Assembly (NCBI GenBank): GCA_965247265.1
Contig: OZ252002.1
Location: 496,001 to 560,000 of the forward strand
Source of the DNA: G965247265 sp965247265
GTDB taxonomy: Bacteria; Pseudomonadota; Gammaproteobacteria; UBA4575
Direction of reading: 5' to 3'
DNA: 64,000 nt
Positions 24,180-33,616 of the stretch are shown piece by piece; the first letter of the stretch is position 1, and each line of letters begins with the position of its first letter. The notes beneath the pieces are model-generated. The model saw only the letters and a list, made by a program, of their open reading frames with translations, did no database searches and was not told the DNA's origin. Made by a program: the position numbers and the translations under genes.

Positions 24180-26639
24180 TTAAAAGAGCTGTTCTGGTAC
24201 TTCGATCTCGTTACTGCCTTCGACATCATACGGCGAAATCGGTTGCGTTTTAATTTCAGCGCTTTGTTGGGGTATATATTCTTCTCTAAAGGTTTCCTCA
24301 ATACCGTAATTGCTATCTTGATCTACTAGTAACCCTGAATCTGGGTCAATACGCAACGTCACAATTCCCTCGGGTTGGTCCAGTGTATGATTTGGCTTAC
24401 CCTTAAGCGCATGCCTCATAAAATCTATCCATATAGGTAGCGCTGCAACACCTCCCACCTCCCTGCGACCTAGAGGCTTGTGCTGATCAAACCCAACCCA
24501 AGCTGTTGCGACAATATCGCTGTTGAAACCACTAAACCATGCGTCGTGTTGGTCATTGGTCGTGCCGGTCTTGCCTGCTAAATCGTTGCGGCCTAGTTCA
24601 CGTGCCTTTCTACCTGTACCTCTTTGAATTACATCTTTCATCATACTTGTCATTTGGTATGCATTTTCTTTTGAAATTATTTGTTTTGCGATGTAGATAT
24701 CAGGCCTGAGTGCTTCATCTTCATTCATTACCTCAAGACTATCTATTTGCATTTGCTTTTGTAGAGCTTGGCAATCTTGCTCACATACCATGTCTGGGTT
24801 GGAGTTATATATAGCCTCGCCATGAGCATTTTCAATTCTCTCTATCAAGAATGGATTAATACTAAATCCACCGTTTGCAAAAATTGCATAGCCACGTACT
24901 AACTCTAAAGGTGTAACCACACCTGATCCCAGTGCCAAGGTTAAGTCGTAAGGTAGTTTTTCTTTATCAAACCCAAATTTCTTGATGTGTTCTAAGGCAT
25001 GTCTTCGTCCAATATCTTTTAACAATCTAATTGAAACCATATTACGTGATTTAAATAGTGCTACACGTAATCGAATTGGACCTGAAAATTTACCACCATA
25101 GTTTTTTGGGCGCCACGTATCTTCTAATGAAGCATCTTCAAACACTACTGGTGCATCATTTACAATACTTGCAGGCGTATATCCAATATCCAACGCAGCA
25201 GAATAAATGAAAGGTTTGAAACTTGAACCAGGTTGACGTTTGGCTTGGATTACACGGTTGAATTTACTATAGTTATAATTAAAGCCGCCTTGCAAAGCCA
25301 AAATACTACCGTTATTAGGATCAATCGCTATAAATGCACCAGAAACTTTTGGTATTTGACTTAAAGACCAGGTTTCAGATTCAGTTTCTATAACACGAAC
25401 AACATCACCAAACGTAAATAGTTTAGTAAAGTCTTTAGGCACATCACCAATAACATTTTCATTCACGTAGGGTCTCGCCCATTTAATATGGTCAATTGCT
25501 AAACTCGTGCTTTGTTGCACTCCCATATAAATTTCAAGTTTATCTTGCTCTACTCCCGTAACAATTGCAGGCCTTAATCCACTTGTTTCACGAATTCCGC
25601 TTAACACTTTATCTAAATATTCATAATCAATTTCACCTAACTCTGTTAGCGCAACGTCGATACGAGATTCCGGGCCTCGATAGCCATGTCTTTTGTCATA
25701 TGCAAGCAGGCCTTTTGCTACTGCTTGTTTTGCGTGCAATTGTAAATTTGAATCAATTGTTGTAAATACTCGATAGCCTCTGTTATAGGCCTCGGTACCA
25801 TAGGTATCAATCATATAGGCTCTTGCCATTTCGCCTATATACGGTGCATCCACTTCTACTCGAGGGTAATGACGCGAGGCTGTTACCGGCTCATCAATAA
25901 AAAGTTGGTAAGTTTCTTCATCTATAAATCGTAACTCGTGCATTCGGCTTAAAACGTAATCACGGCGTAAAAGTGCGCGCTCAGGATTTGCGACAGGATT
26001 GTATGCAGAAGGTGCCTTAGGTAATCCTGCTATCATGGCAATTTGTGCTAGGTTTAATTCCGAGACATTAAGTCCGTAATACACGTCTGCTGCGGCGCCA
26101 ATTCCGTAAGCACGATTTCCTAAATAAATTTTATTTAAGTAAAGTTCAAGAATTTCATTTTTACTAAAAATATGTTCAATTCTTAATGCTAAAAATATTT
26201 CTCTGAGCTTGCGTACATAGGTGCGTTCATTTCCTAAAAAGAAATTTCTTGCGAGCTGCATAGTAATGGTGCTACCGCCTTGGCGTTTTTCGCCTGTAGC
26301 AAGTAATTCGATGGCGGCTCGAATTAGACCTTGATAATCAACACCAGGATGCTTAAAAAATCGGTCGTCCTCAGCCGAAAGGAAAGCTTGTATAAAGGGC
26401 TCAGGGACATTATCAATGCTAAGTGGTTGGCGGCGTTTTTCCCCATACACAGAGATAAGCTTACTGTTACGACTATACACCTTGAGAGGTACCTGTAATT
26501 CAACATCTTTTAAGGTGTCGACGTTGGGCAAACCAAGGGCAAAATAGAGGTAAGTCCCCAGTGCAATGATTCCTACAACGACAGACATCCCGAAAAATCC
26601 GATGAAGGCTAGGCGAATTAGCTTTAAAAACAAGGGCAT
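24180..26639 (-). CDS. mrcA: penicillin-binding protein 1A (bifunctional transglycosylase/transpeptidase)
   Basis: 819 aa. Polymerises and cross-links peptidoglycan at the inner membrane. One N-terminal membrane helix (about 10-34), then the GT51 domain with catalytic Glu90 (SAEDDRFFKHPG) and the GGSTITMQLARN motif. A PBP1A-type OB-like insert precedes the transpeptidase domain with nucleophile Ser472 in Ser-Ser-Phe-Lys, Ser-Arg-Asn at 531-533 and KTGT at 690-693. Divergent from pilM, the widespread mrcA-pilMNOPQ arrangement. Confidence 0.97.
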   Translation of the reverse strand: MPLFLKLIRLAFIGFFGMSVVVGIIALGTYLYFALGLPNVDTLKDVELQVPLKVYSRNSKLISVYGEKRRQPLSIDNVPEPFIQAFLSAEDDRFFKHPGVDYQGLIRAAIELLATGEKRQGGSTITMQLARNFFLGNERTYVRKLREIFLALRIEHIFSKNEILELYLNKIYLGNRAYGIGAAADVYYGLNVSELNLAQIAMIAGLPKAPSAYNPVANPERALLRRDYVLSRMHELRFIDEETYQLFIDEPVTASRHYPRVEVDAPYIGEMARAYMIDTYGTEAYNRGYRVFTTIDSNLQLHAKQAVAKGLLAYDKRHGYRGPESRIDVALTELGEIDYEYLDKVLSGIRETSGLRPAIVTGVEQDKLEIYMGVQQSTSLAIDHIKWARPYVNENVIGDVPKDFTKLFTFGDVVRVIETESETWSLSQIPKVSGAFIAIDPNNGSILALQGGFNYNYSKFNRVIQAKRQPGSSFKPFIYSAALDIGYTPASIVNDAPVVFEDASLEDTWRPKNYGGKFSGPIRLRVALFKSRNMVSIRLLKDIGRRHALEHIKKFGFDKEKLPYDLTLALGSGVVTPLELVRGYAIFANGGFSINPFLIERIENAHGEAIYNSNPDMVCEQDCQALQKQMQIDSLEVMNEDEALRPDIYIAKQIISKENAYQMTSMMKDVIQRGTGRKARELGRNDLAGKTGTTNDQHDAWFSGFNSDIVATAWVGFDQHKPLGRREVGGVAALPIWIDFMRHALKGKPNHTLDQPEGIVTLRIDPDSGLLVDQDSNYGIEETFREEYIPQQSAEIKTQPISPYDVEGSNEIEVPEQLF

Positions 26640-26822
26640 AAGCTTACAATTAACGTTGCTGTAGTAAGTTACCAGAAGGACCTGATATCAAAACCTAATT
26701 TAGATGGCACAGCAAGTATTTTGCTTAACCTTCCAATTGATATAGAGTTACTAACGCTTCTTAACATATATATATAATATCTATCTATAACTAACGCAAA
26801 TTCAGTATATTAACCGCTACAA

Positions 26823-27884
26823 ATGTTGCTATTTAATAAAAATAAAGGCCCTGTTATTGGGTTAGATATTAGCTCATCCTCTGTTAAAGCTATGGAGTTT
26901 TCGCAGACAGGAAATGGTTATCGAGTCGATCATTATGGTGTTGAGCCCCTTCCACCCAATGCAGTTACTGAAAAAGTCATATCGGATGTTGATGCTGTGG
27001 GTGAAAGCATTAGACAAGTGATTAAGAAATCAGGTTCCAAAGCAAAAAATTGTTGCATGGCCGTTGCCGGTTCAGCTGTAATTACAAAAGTAATTAACAT
27101 GCCTGCAAATCTAAGTGAAGAAGATTTAGAAGGCCAGATACAGCTGGAAGCTGATCAGTACATTCCCTATGCATTAGAAGAAGTTAATCTAGATTTTGAT
27201 GTGCTTGGTCCGACACAGGACAACCCTGATACGTTAGATGTATTACTAGCTGCGTCACGAAGTGAAAATGTCGATATGCGGGGCGCAGCAGCTGATGCAG
27301 CGGGTTTAGTGCCCATAGTTATCGATGTGGAAGCTTATGCTATAGAAAATGTTTTCCCGTTAATTATTGATACCGTAACCGAGCAAGGTCATGGTAAAAC
27401 CGTTGCAGTACTTGATATTGGGGCTACGATGACAAGTCTTAACGTAATTCAAGATCACAAAATGGTGTATACACGTGAGCAACCATTCGGTGGTAAGCAG
27501 CTTACTGAAGAAATCATGCATCAATATGGGCTTACCTTTGAAGAAGCAGGGCTCGCCAAAAAAGAAGGTGGACTCCCTGAGAATTATGTTTCAGATTTAT
27601 TAGAACCATTTAAAAATACAGCGGCTCAACAGGCCAATCGATTTTTACAATTTTATTACTCGGCAAGCCAACATGCTTCTGTAGATCATTTATTATTGGC
27701 AGGCGGATGTGCCGCAATTCCAGGTTTAGATGAAAAGATTGCAAAGGAAATAGGAATTACCACAACCATCGCAAACCCGTTTAATCAACTCACTATTGGT
27801 TCAAAAATAAACCCGCAAGCACTTGGCAATGATGCGCCATCCATGTTAATTGCCTGCGGTATTGCACTAAGGGCATTCGATTAA
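26823..27884 (+). CDS. pilM: type IV pilus assembly ATPase-like protein PilM
   Basis: 353 aa, FtsA/actin-like fold. The N-terminal Gly-Leu-Asp-Ile-Ser-Ser-Ser-Ser-Val-Lys and later AVLDIGATMTSLNV are the nucleotide-binding phosphate motifs. Cytoplasmic; binds the PilN N-terminus and links the alignment complex to the pilus motor. Starts the pilM-N-O-P-Q operon in a 183-bp divergent gap with mrcA; stop and pilN start are one base apart. Confidence 0.96.
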   Translation: MLLFNKNKGPVIGLDISSSSVKAMEFSQTGNGYRVDHYGVEPLPPNAVTEKVISDVDAVGESIRQVIKKSGSKAKNCCMAVAGSAVITKVINMPANLSEEDLEGQIQLEADQYIPYALEEVNLDFDVLGPTQDNPDTLDVLLAASRSENVDMRGAAADAAGLVPIVIDVEAYAIENVFPLIIDTVTEQGHGKTVAVLDIGATMTSLNVIQDHKMVYTREQPFGGKQLTEEIMHQYGLTFEEAGLAKKEGGLPENYVSDLLEPFKNTAAQQANRFLQFYYSASQHASVDHLLLAGGCAAIPGLDEKIAKEIGITTTIANPFNQLTIGSKINPQALGNDAPSMLIACGIALRAFD

Positions 27885-27885
27885 G

Positions 27886-28455
27886 ATGGCGAGAATTAAT
27901 TTATTACCTTGGCGAGAAACGCGGCGCCGCGAACAGCAAAAAGAATTTTTCACGTTGTTAGGCTTAGCTGCGGCATTATGTGCTGCAGTTGTGTTACTCA
28001 CCCACTTTGAAATTAATGGTCGAATAGGTCATCAAGAACGTCGCAATATGTATCTTACAAATGAAATTAAAATTCTTGACGACAAGATTAAAGAAATTAA
28101 AAAATTAGACTCAACAAGACAAGCCCTTATTGAGCGCATGGAGATCATTCAGAATTTACAGGCAACACGCCCTGGAGTTGTGCATTTGTTTGATGAACTT
28201 GTAAACACGTTGCCTGAAGGTGTGCACCTAACTAATCTCAAACAAACAGGAAACAAATTGCAGATTGCAGGCAAGGCTGAGTCAAACGCGCGCGTCTCTT
28301 CTTATATGCGCAATATTGAAGAATCGGAATGGCTGGTCTCCCCAAGTCTTGGTGTCATCGAGACCAAAGACACCGAACTTGCACGCATTAGTGATTTCAG
28401 TTTGCAAGCCACACAAACAAATCCAGAAATAGTAATTAGCACTGAAGGCGAGTAA
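27886..28455 (+). CDS. pilN: type IV pilus inner-membrane protein PilN
   Basis: 189 aa. The N-terminal INLLPWRETRRREQQKEF is the PilM-binding signature, followed by a single helix (about 24-40) and a periplasmic ferredoxin-like domain after a coiled segment. Heterodimer partner of PilO. 4 bp before pilO. Confidence 0.95.
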   Translation: MARINLLPWRETRRREQQKEFFTLLGLAAALCAAVVLLTHFEINGRIGHQERRNMYLTNEIKILDDKIKEIKKLDSTRQALIERMEIIQNLQATRPGVVHLFDELVNTLPEGVHLTNLKQTGNKLQIAGKAESNARVSSYMRNIEESEWLVSPSLGVIETKDTELARISDFSLQATQTNPEIVISTEGE

Positions 28456-28459
28456 TCGA

Positions 28460-29041
28460 ATGAATCTTTCTGAAATAAGAGATATTAACCTAACTAATAT
28501 TGGCACATCGCCTCTATGGGTAAAGGTTATTATGATAGGGATAGTTTGTATTGCGATACTATTTGCAGGATATTATTTACACCATAAAAAACAGCTTGAA
28601 GGCTTAAAACGTGTGCAATCTAAAGAGATGGAACTTAGAAAAACTTTTGAAGTTAAAGCAAATAAAGCGGCTAACCTAAAGTTATACAAAGTTCAACTAG
28701 AAGAAATGCGTCGCATATTTGGCATATTATTACGCCAACTTCCTAGTAAAACCGAAATACCAGCACTTATTGTCGACATTTCTCAAACAGGTTTGGCAAG
28801 TGGTTTAGAAATTGAATTATTTAAACCTCAGGCAGAAGTCGTGCAAGAATTTTATGCGGAAAAACCCATAGATTTGCGTGTTAAAGGTGATTATCACGAG
28901 TTTGGTGCCTTCGCAAGCGAGATCGCTGCGCTACCTCGTATTGTTACATTACATGACATAACTTTAGCGCCTAGCAATGATGAAATGGTTATGACAGCAA
29001 AAGTAAAAACATATCGTTATTTAGATGAGGATGAAGAATGA
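28460..29041 (+). CDS. pilO: type IV pilus inner-membrane protein PilO
   Basis: 193 aa with one N-terminal helix (about 20-41), a coiled-coil stretch and a C-terminal ferredoxin-like domain. Weakly conserved in sequence but unambiguous by position between pilN and pilP. The stop overlaps the pilP start (ATGATGA). Confidence 0.92.
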   Translation: MNLSEIRDINLTNIGTSPLWVKVIMIGIVCIAILFAGYYLHHKKQLEGLKRVQSKEMELRKTFEVKANKAANLKLYKVQLEEMRRIFGILLRQLPSKTEIPALIVDISQTGLASGLEIELFKPQAEVVQEFYAEKPIDLRVKGDYHEFGAFASEIAALPRIVTLHDITLAPSNDEMVMTAKVKTYRYLDEDEE

Positions 29042-29589
29042 TGATCAGAGATGATTTCAAACTTAATCCGATCAGAATTATTTTGACAGCAATGGCCATT
29101 ACGATGTTGCTATCGGGTTGTAGTCGAGAAATGCGTGACCTTGAGGATTATGCAGAAGAAGTAAAATCACGTGAGCCTCCTGGCATTGAACCCATTCCAG
29201 AGGTCAGACCCTATCAAAGTTATAAATATCAAGCAGACAGTGAACGCAATCCATTTGATGCATCGATATTTCAAGCAAAGATTGTTGAAAAAATTAAAAG
29301 ACCTAACACAAGTATTTCCCCTGACCCAAACCGTACTCCAGAGTTTTTAGAGAATTTTCCATTGGATACATTACGCATGGTAGGCACGATGGAACAAAGA
29401 GAAACGTTGTGGGCTTTAATTCAAACCCCTGAAAGGACAATTCAACGTATTGCTCAGGGAAATTATTTAGGGCAAAACAATGGGAAAGTACTAGAAGTAA
29501 GTGATGCAAAGATAAGGATAGAAGAAATTGTTCCTGACGGATATGGCGGTTGGCGCAAACGAGACGGTTCGATTGCGTTAAGTGAATAA
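29038..29589 (+). CDS. pilP: type IV pilus lipoprotein PilP
   Basis: 183 aa. The lipobox Leu-Leu-Ser-Gly-Cys near residue 28 marks a lipoprotein that connects PilN/PilO to the PilQ secretin. The C-terminal beta-domain has the PilP signature (LRMVGTM...LIQTPERTIQRIAQGNYLG). A second ATG at 29041 is equally possible. Confidence 0.94.
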   Translation: MMIRDDFKLNPIRIILTAMAITMLLSGCSREMRDLEDYAEEVKSREPPGIEPIPEVRPYQSYKYQADSERNPFDASIFQAKIVEKIKRPNTSISPDPNRTPEFLENFPLDTLRMVGTMEQRETLWALIQTPERTIQRIAQGNYLGQNNGKVLEVSDAKIRIEEIVPDGYGGWRKRDGSIALSE

Positions 29590-29667
29590 TTTGCTTGATT
29601 AATAGGAACATTAATAGATTTGAAAATCGGTTTATAGGGAAAGTTTAAAACTAAGGGGCATTTTGCC

Positions 29668-31845
29668 ATTAATGAAACAATACAAAATTTAGTAATAAAA
29701 CAATCATTATTTTCGAATGGTTGTAAGACGCACACAAAGCGGTGGGCGTTTAGGTCTTCATTAATTATTTTATTATTTTTATTTACTACGATTGCTCATT
29801 CGCAAAATACACTCCAAGACATTAAGTTTGCAAGCCTTCCTAACGACCAAGTACAGCTATCTTTCCAATTTTCAAGTACACCAACAGAACCACTCGCCTT
29901 TACCATTGATAATCCAGCGCGAATTGCGCTCGATTTTTTAGGGACCAATACTGAACTTGAAAATCGTTTTCAAGAGATTGGTGTCGGCGTTGCTCAAAGC
30001 GTCAATGCAGCCGAGGCAAAAGGACGAACACGTGTAGTAATTAATTTATCTCGTATGGAAGACTACAGTACGAGTATTTCTGGAAACAATTTAATATTAA
30101 CGATTGGATCTGAAATTGATGGCGCAGCCCCGCAAATCGCAAGCAATGCATCTAGCACAAGCACATCATCATCGTCTTCAGCTACATCCTTTAACATAAA
30201 TAATGTTGAATTTCGCCGTGGCGAAGAGGGTGTTGCACGAATTATAATTGGGCTGTCTAATCCTAACATCCCTATTAATTTAAAAGAGCAAGGTGGACAA
30301 ATCCTTGTAGATTTTTCTAATACATCGCTGCCTAGCAATTTTAGCAAACGCTGGGATGTCGTGGATTTCTCAACACCCGTTAAATTTTTTGAAACATTTT
30401 CATTTGGCCATACTAGTAGATTAATCATTTCTCCCGATACAAATTTAGAATATGAACATCTGGCGTATCAATCAGATAATCAATATGTCATAGAAGTCAG
30501 AGAGATACCTGAAGAGTTAATTGAACAGCGCAAGAAAGACGTGTTCGAAGGTGAACGTCTATCTCTCAACTTCCAAGATATCGAGGTGCGATCTGTGCTG
30601 CAACTAATTGCAGATTTTACTGGGCTAAACATGGTTGTAAGCGATGCGGTCTCTGGTAATTTAACTTTGCGTTTAAAAAATGTGCCATGGGATCAAGCGT
30701 TAGATATAATTCTTAAAACCAAAGGCCTTGGTAAACGTGAAAATGGTAATGTAATTTATGTGGCACCAAGTGAAGAAATTGCCGCGCGTGAAAAGTTGGA
30801 ACTCGAATCACAGCAACAGGTACAAGAACTAGCGCCACTGCGATCCGAGTTTATACAAGTTAACTACGCAAGAGCAGGCGATATTGCTAATATGTTAAAG
30901 TCTTCCGATAATTCATTATTATCAGATCGTGGAAACGTTACGGTTGATGATCGAACAAATAATTTGCTAGTACAGGATACTGTCTTAAAGTTGAACGAAA
31001 TAAGGCGACTAGTAGAGAGGCTAGATATCCCTGTCAAACAAGTCTTGATTGAATCACGGATTGTAATTGCCAATGATGACTTTAGTAAATCGCTAGGTGT
31101 TCGTTTTGGTATATCAAATAAAGATGCTAATACGCTCATTAATGACCCAACGAGTAGCGACAGAGATTTTGATGCCATCGCTGGTAATCTAGAAGGTACA
31201 GATCAAGCGTTACAAGGTGCTGATATTTCCTTGAATAATCGACTAAATGTAAATTTACCAGCCGTTAACTCAACGGGCAGCATTGGTTTAGCGCTAGCTA
31301 AACTTCCATTAGGACTTCTGTTAGATTTAGAGCTTTCTGCTGCGCAAGCTGAGAGCCGAGCTGAAGTGGTTTCTACGCCAAGGGTGATTGCATCGAATCA
31401 AACAACAGCACGCATCGAACAAGGTACAGAAATTCCATTCCAATCCGCTACATCAAGTGGTGCGACAGACGTTGAATTTAAGAAAGCGGTATTATCCTTA
31501 GAAGTTACCCCACAGATTACACCTGATAATCGGGTATCAATGAAACTAAAAGTAACAAATGATAGCGTAGGCGAAGAAGTCCCTTCAGGATTTGGCGGCT
31601 TTATTCCTTCGATTGATACAAATGAAGTAGAAACAGATGTGCTCGTCGACAACGGTCAAACGATTGTACTTGGCGGAATCTATCAGCAAGATAAAGCAGA
31701 CTCAATTAGTAGAGTCCCGTTTTTCTCAGATTTACCTTTAGTAGGATTCTTGTTCAGGAGCACTTCCATCAGGGATGACAAGTCTGAGTTACTGGTATTT
31801 ATCACACCTAAAATCATTAGCGAGGACTTAACCTTAGTTCGCTAA
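29668..31845 (+). CDS. pilQ: type IV pilus secretin PilQ (start codon not canonical)
   Basis: About 725 aa if started at ATT 29668. The first in-frame ATG is at 30055, but the frame stays open upstream to a TAG at 29635. It encodes a basic segment plus hydrophobic signal core (about 29750-29800) and the first AMIN domain. No ATG, GTG or TTG occurs in that stretch. AAGGGG at 29653-29658 is a strong Shine-Dalgarno 9 nt before ATT 29668. After a Ser/Thr-rich linker come a second AMIN domain, the STN/secretin N domains and the secretin core (VVSTPRVIASNQ, IVLGGIYQ). Outer-membrane pilus pore. Confidence 0.9.
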   Translation: MNETIQNLVIKQSLFSNGCKTHTKRWAFRSSLIILLFLFTTIAHSQNTLQDIKFASLPNDQVQLSFQFSSTPTEPLAFTIDNPARIALDFLGTNTELENRFQEIGVGVAQSVNAAEAKGRTRVVINLSRMEDYSTSISGNNLILTIGSEIDGAAPQIASNASSTSTSSSSSATSFNINNVEFRRGEEGVARIIIGLSNPNIPINLKEQGGQILVDFSNTSLPSNFSKRWDVVDFSTPVKFFETFSFGHTSRLIISPDTNLEYEHLAYQSDNQYVIEVREIPEELIEQRKKDVFEGERLSLNFQDIEVRSVLQLIADFTGLNMVVSDAVSGNLTLRLKNVPWDQALDIILKTKGLGKRENGNVIYVAPSEEIAAREKLELESQQQVQELAPLRSEFIQVNYARAGDIANMLKSSDNSLLSDRGNVTVDDRTNNLLVQDTVLKLNEIRRLVERLDIPVKQVLIESRIVIANDDFSKSLGVRFGISNKDANTLINDPTSSDRDFDAIAGNLEGTDQALQGADISLNNRLNVNLPAVNSTGSIGLALAKLPLGLLLDLELSAAQAESRAEVVSTPRVIASNQTTARIEQGTEIPFQSATSSGATDVEFKKAVLSLEVTPQITPDNRVSMKLKVTNDSVGEEVPSGFGGFIPSIDTNEVETDVLVDNGQTIVLGGIYQQDKADSISRVPFFSDLPLVGFLFRSTSIRDDKSELLVFITPKIISEDLTLVR

Positions 31846-31867
31846 ATTTCTTTACCTAAATTAATTA

Positions 31868-31896
31868 AAGCCCTCTCAAATTGAGAGGGCTTTTTT
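31868..31896 (+). terminator. Rho-independent terminator after pilQ
   Basis: An 8-bp GC-rich stem (31870-31877 paired with 31883-31890, loop of five) is followed by six T residues, 25 bp past the pilQ stop. It ends the pilMNOPQ transcript before aroK. Confidence 0.93.
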
Positions 31897-31965
31897 GTTT
31901 TAGTCTATACTCTATGATTGTAGTTAATATTTATAAGAGTGCATTGGCACATCGTTCCTTTATAG

Positions 31966-32481
31966 ATGAATACAAAAAATATTATCCTTATCGGATCCAT
32001 GGGAGCCGGAAAATCTACTGTTGGACGAAAGCTGGCAATAAAACTTGGATGTGAGTTTTTCGATAGCGACAAAATTATTGAGAGAAAAACTGGAGTAGAT
32101 ATCCCTACAGTATTTGAATATGAAGGTGAAAGTGGATTTCGAAAAAGAGAAGAAAATGTTTTGAAAGAGGTATGCCAACTAAATAATTTTATACTTGCAA
32201 CGGGCGGTGGCACTATTCTCTCAAGCGAAAACAGGAAGGTGCTATCAACTAATGGGGCTGTATTTTATTTAAAAGCCTCAGCTGATACGCTATTTAGCCG
32301 AACCAAAAGTGATTCAAATCGACCGCTACTTAAATCAAATAATAAAATGAAAATAATACTTGAGTTACTTAAACATAGAGAACCTTTGTACGAAGAAATA
32401 GCGGATCATATAATTGAGACAGATCGGCATACAACAAATTGGACTGTGAATCAGATTTTAAAACGATTCAAGAATGATTAA
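31966..32481 (+). CDS. aroK: shikimate kinase
   Basis: 171 aa P-loop kinase, phosphorylates shikimate in the aromatic amino-acid pathway. Walker A GSMGAGKSTVGRK near residue 12, the Asp-Ser-Asp shikimate-binding segment near 35 and the Gly-Gly-Gly motif in ATGGGTI near 80 are intact. Starts a new transcription unit after the pilQ terminator and is followed by aroB. Confidence 0.95.
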   Translation: MNTKNIILIGSMGAGKSTVGRKLAIKLGCEFFDSDKIIERKTGVDIPTVFEYEGESGFRKREENVLKEVCQLNNFILATGGGTILSSENRKVLSTNGAVFYLKASADTLFSRTKSDSNRPLLKSNNKMKIILELLKHREPLYEEIADHIIETDRHTTNWTVNQILKRFKND

Positions 32482-32526
32482 TTCAGATATTTATATGCAA
32501 TTGCATTAGAAAAAATATATATATTA

Positions 32527-33612
32527 ATGAACACATTTGAGGTACAGCTAGGTAGACGAAGCTATCCTATTTATATTGGTGAAAATATACTTAGTGATTC
32601 TCAATTTATAAAAAAACATATTCTAGGCGACACAGTATTAATCATCAGCAATGAAACAGTAGCGCCACTGTATTTAGAAGCTGTTCTCAATAGTTGCAAT
32701 TCTTATAAATGTAATCACCTGATTCTTCCAGATGGTGAAAAATTTAAATCATTGGACACAATGGATATTATCTATAATGCATTACTAGAAAATAAGTGCG
32801 ATAGAAATACAACGCTGATAGCTTTGGGCGGAGGCGTGATAGGCGATATAACAGGATTTGCAGCAGCGACATATCAGCGAGGTGTAAATTTCATTCAAAT
32901 ACCAACTACTTTGCTTGCACAGGTAGATTCCTCAGTGGGTGGTAAAACAGGCGTAAATCATAAGCTTGGTAAAAACATGATTGGGGCCTTCTATCAACCC
33001 CAGTGTGTTATCACTGACTTGAGTACACTTAACTCGTTAGATGAACGAGAAATTAGCGCGGGCATAGCGGAAGTAATCAAATATGGGCTCATAGCTGATG
33101 CTGATTTTTTTAACTGGCTAGAAAAAAATATCGCTGGGCTTATAGAACAAAATCCAAATACACTTTCCTATGCTGTGCATCAATCATGTAAGAATAAGGC
33201 GAATATTGTTGCAGAAGATGAATTGGAAGTTACTGGAAAACGGGCATTATTAAACTATGGCCATACGTTTGGGCATGCAATCGAAACAGGCGCAGGCTAT
33301 GGTAACTGGCTACATGGAGAAGCTGTTGCTTGTGGCATGGTAATAGCTGCCAAACTCTCAAAAGAACTCGGATGGTTACCAAATAAAGATTTCACACGTA
33401 TTAAAAATATAGTAAATGATGCGAGACTGCCATTAAAACCACCTGAAAATATTACAGTAGATGATTTTATAAATATTATGAGTGTTGATAAAAAATCACG
33501 AGCCGGGAAATTGCACCTTGTACTACTTAACAAGATTGGAGAAGCTATGTTAACTTCTGATTTCCCCGAAGCTCGTTTAGTAGATGTACTAAATAATTTT
33601 TGTGAAATATAA
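32527..33612 (+). CDS. aroB: 3-dehydroquinate synthase
   Basis: 361 aa, NAD- and metal-dependent; converts DAHP to 3-dehydroquinate. Nucleotide-binding GGGVIGDITGFAAATYQRG and the PTTLLAQVDSSVGGKTGVNH region are complete. The metal ligands in the GHTFGHAIE and HGEAVACGM segments are present. 45 bp after aroK; dgt follows after 4 bp. Confidence 0.97.
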   Translation: MNTFEVQLGRRSYPIYIGENILSDSQFIKKHILGDTVLIISNETVAPLYLEAVLNSCNSYKCNHLILPDGEKFKSLDTMDIIYNALLENKCDRNTTLIALGGGVIGDITGFAAATYQRGVNFIQIPTTLLAQVDSSVGGKTGVNHKLGKNMIGAFYQPQCVITDLSTLNSLDEREISAGIAEVIKYGLIADADFFNWLEKNIAGLIEQNPNTLSYAVHQSCKNKANIVAEDELEVTGKRALLNYGHTFGHAIETGAGYGNWLHGEAVACGMVIAAKLSKELGWLPNKDFTRIKNIVNDARLPLKPPENITVDDFINIMSVDKKSRAGKLHLVLLNKIGEAMLTSDFPEARLVDVLNNFCEI

Positions 33613-33616
33613 TTAA

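Noticed and set aside
26705..26724. TGGCAC...TTGC upstream of pilM as a sigma-54 promoter
   Set aside because: The GG and GC are 15 bp apart and a sigma-54 promoter needs about 10 bp, so the spacing is wrong.
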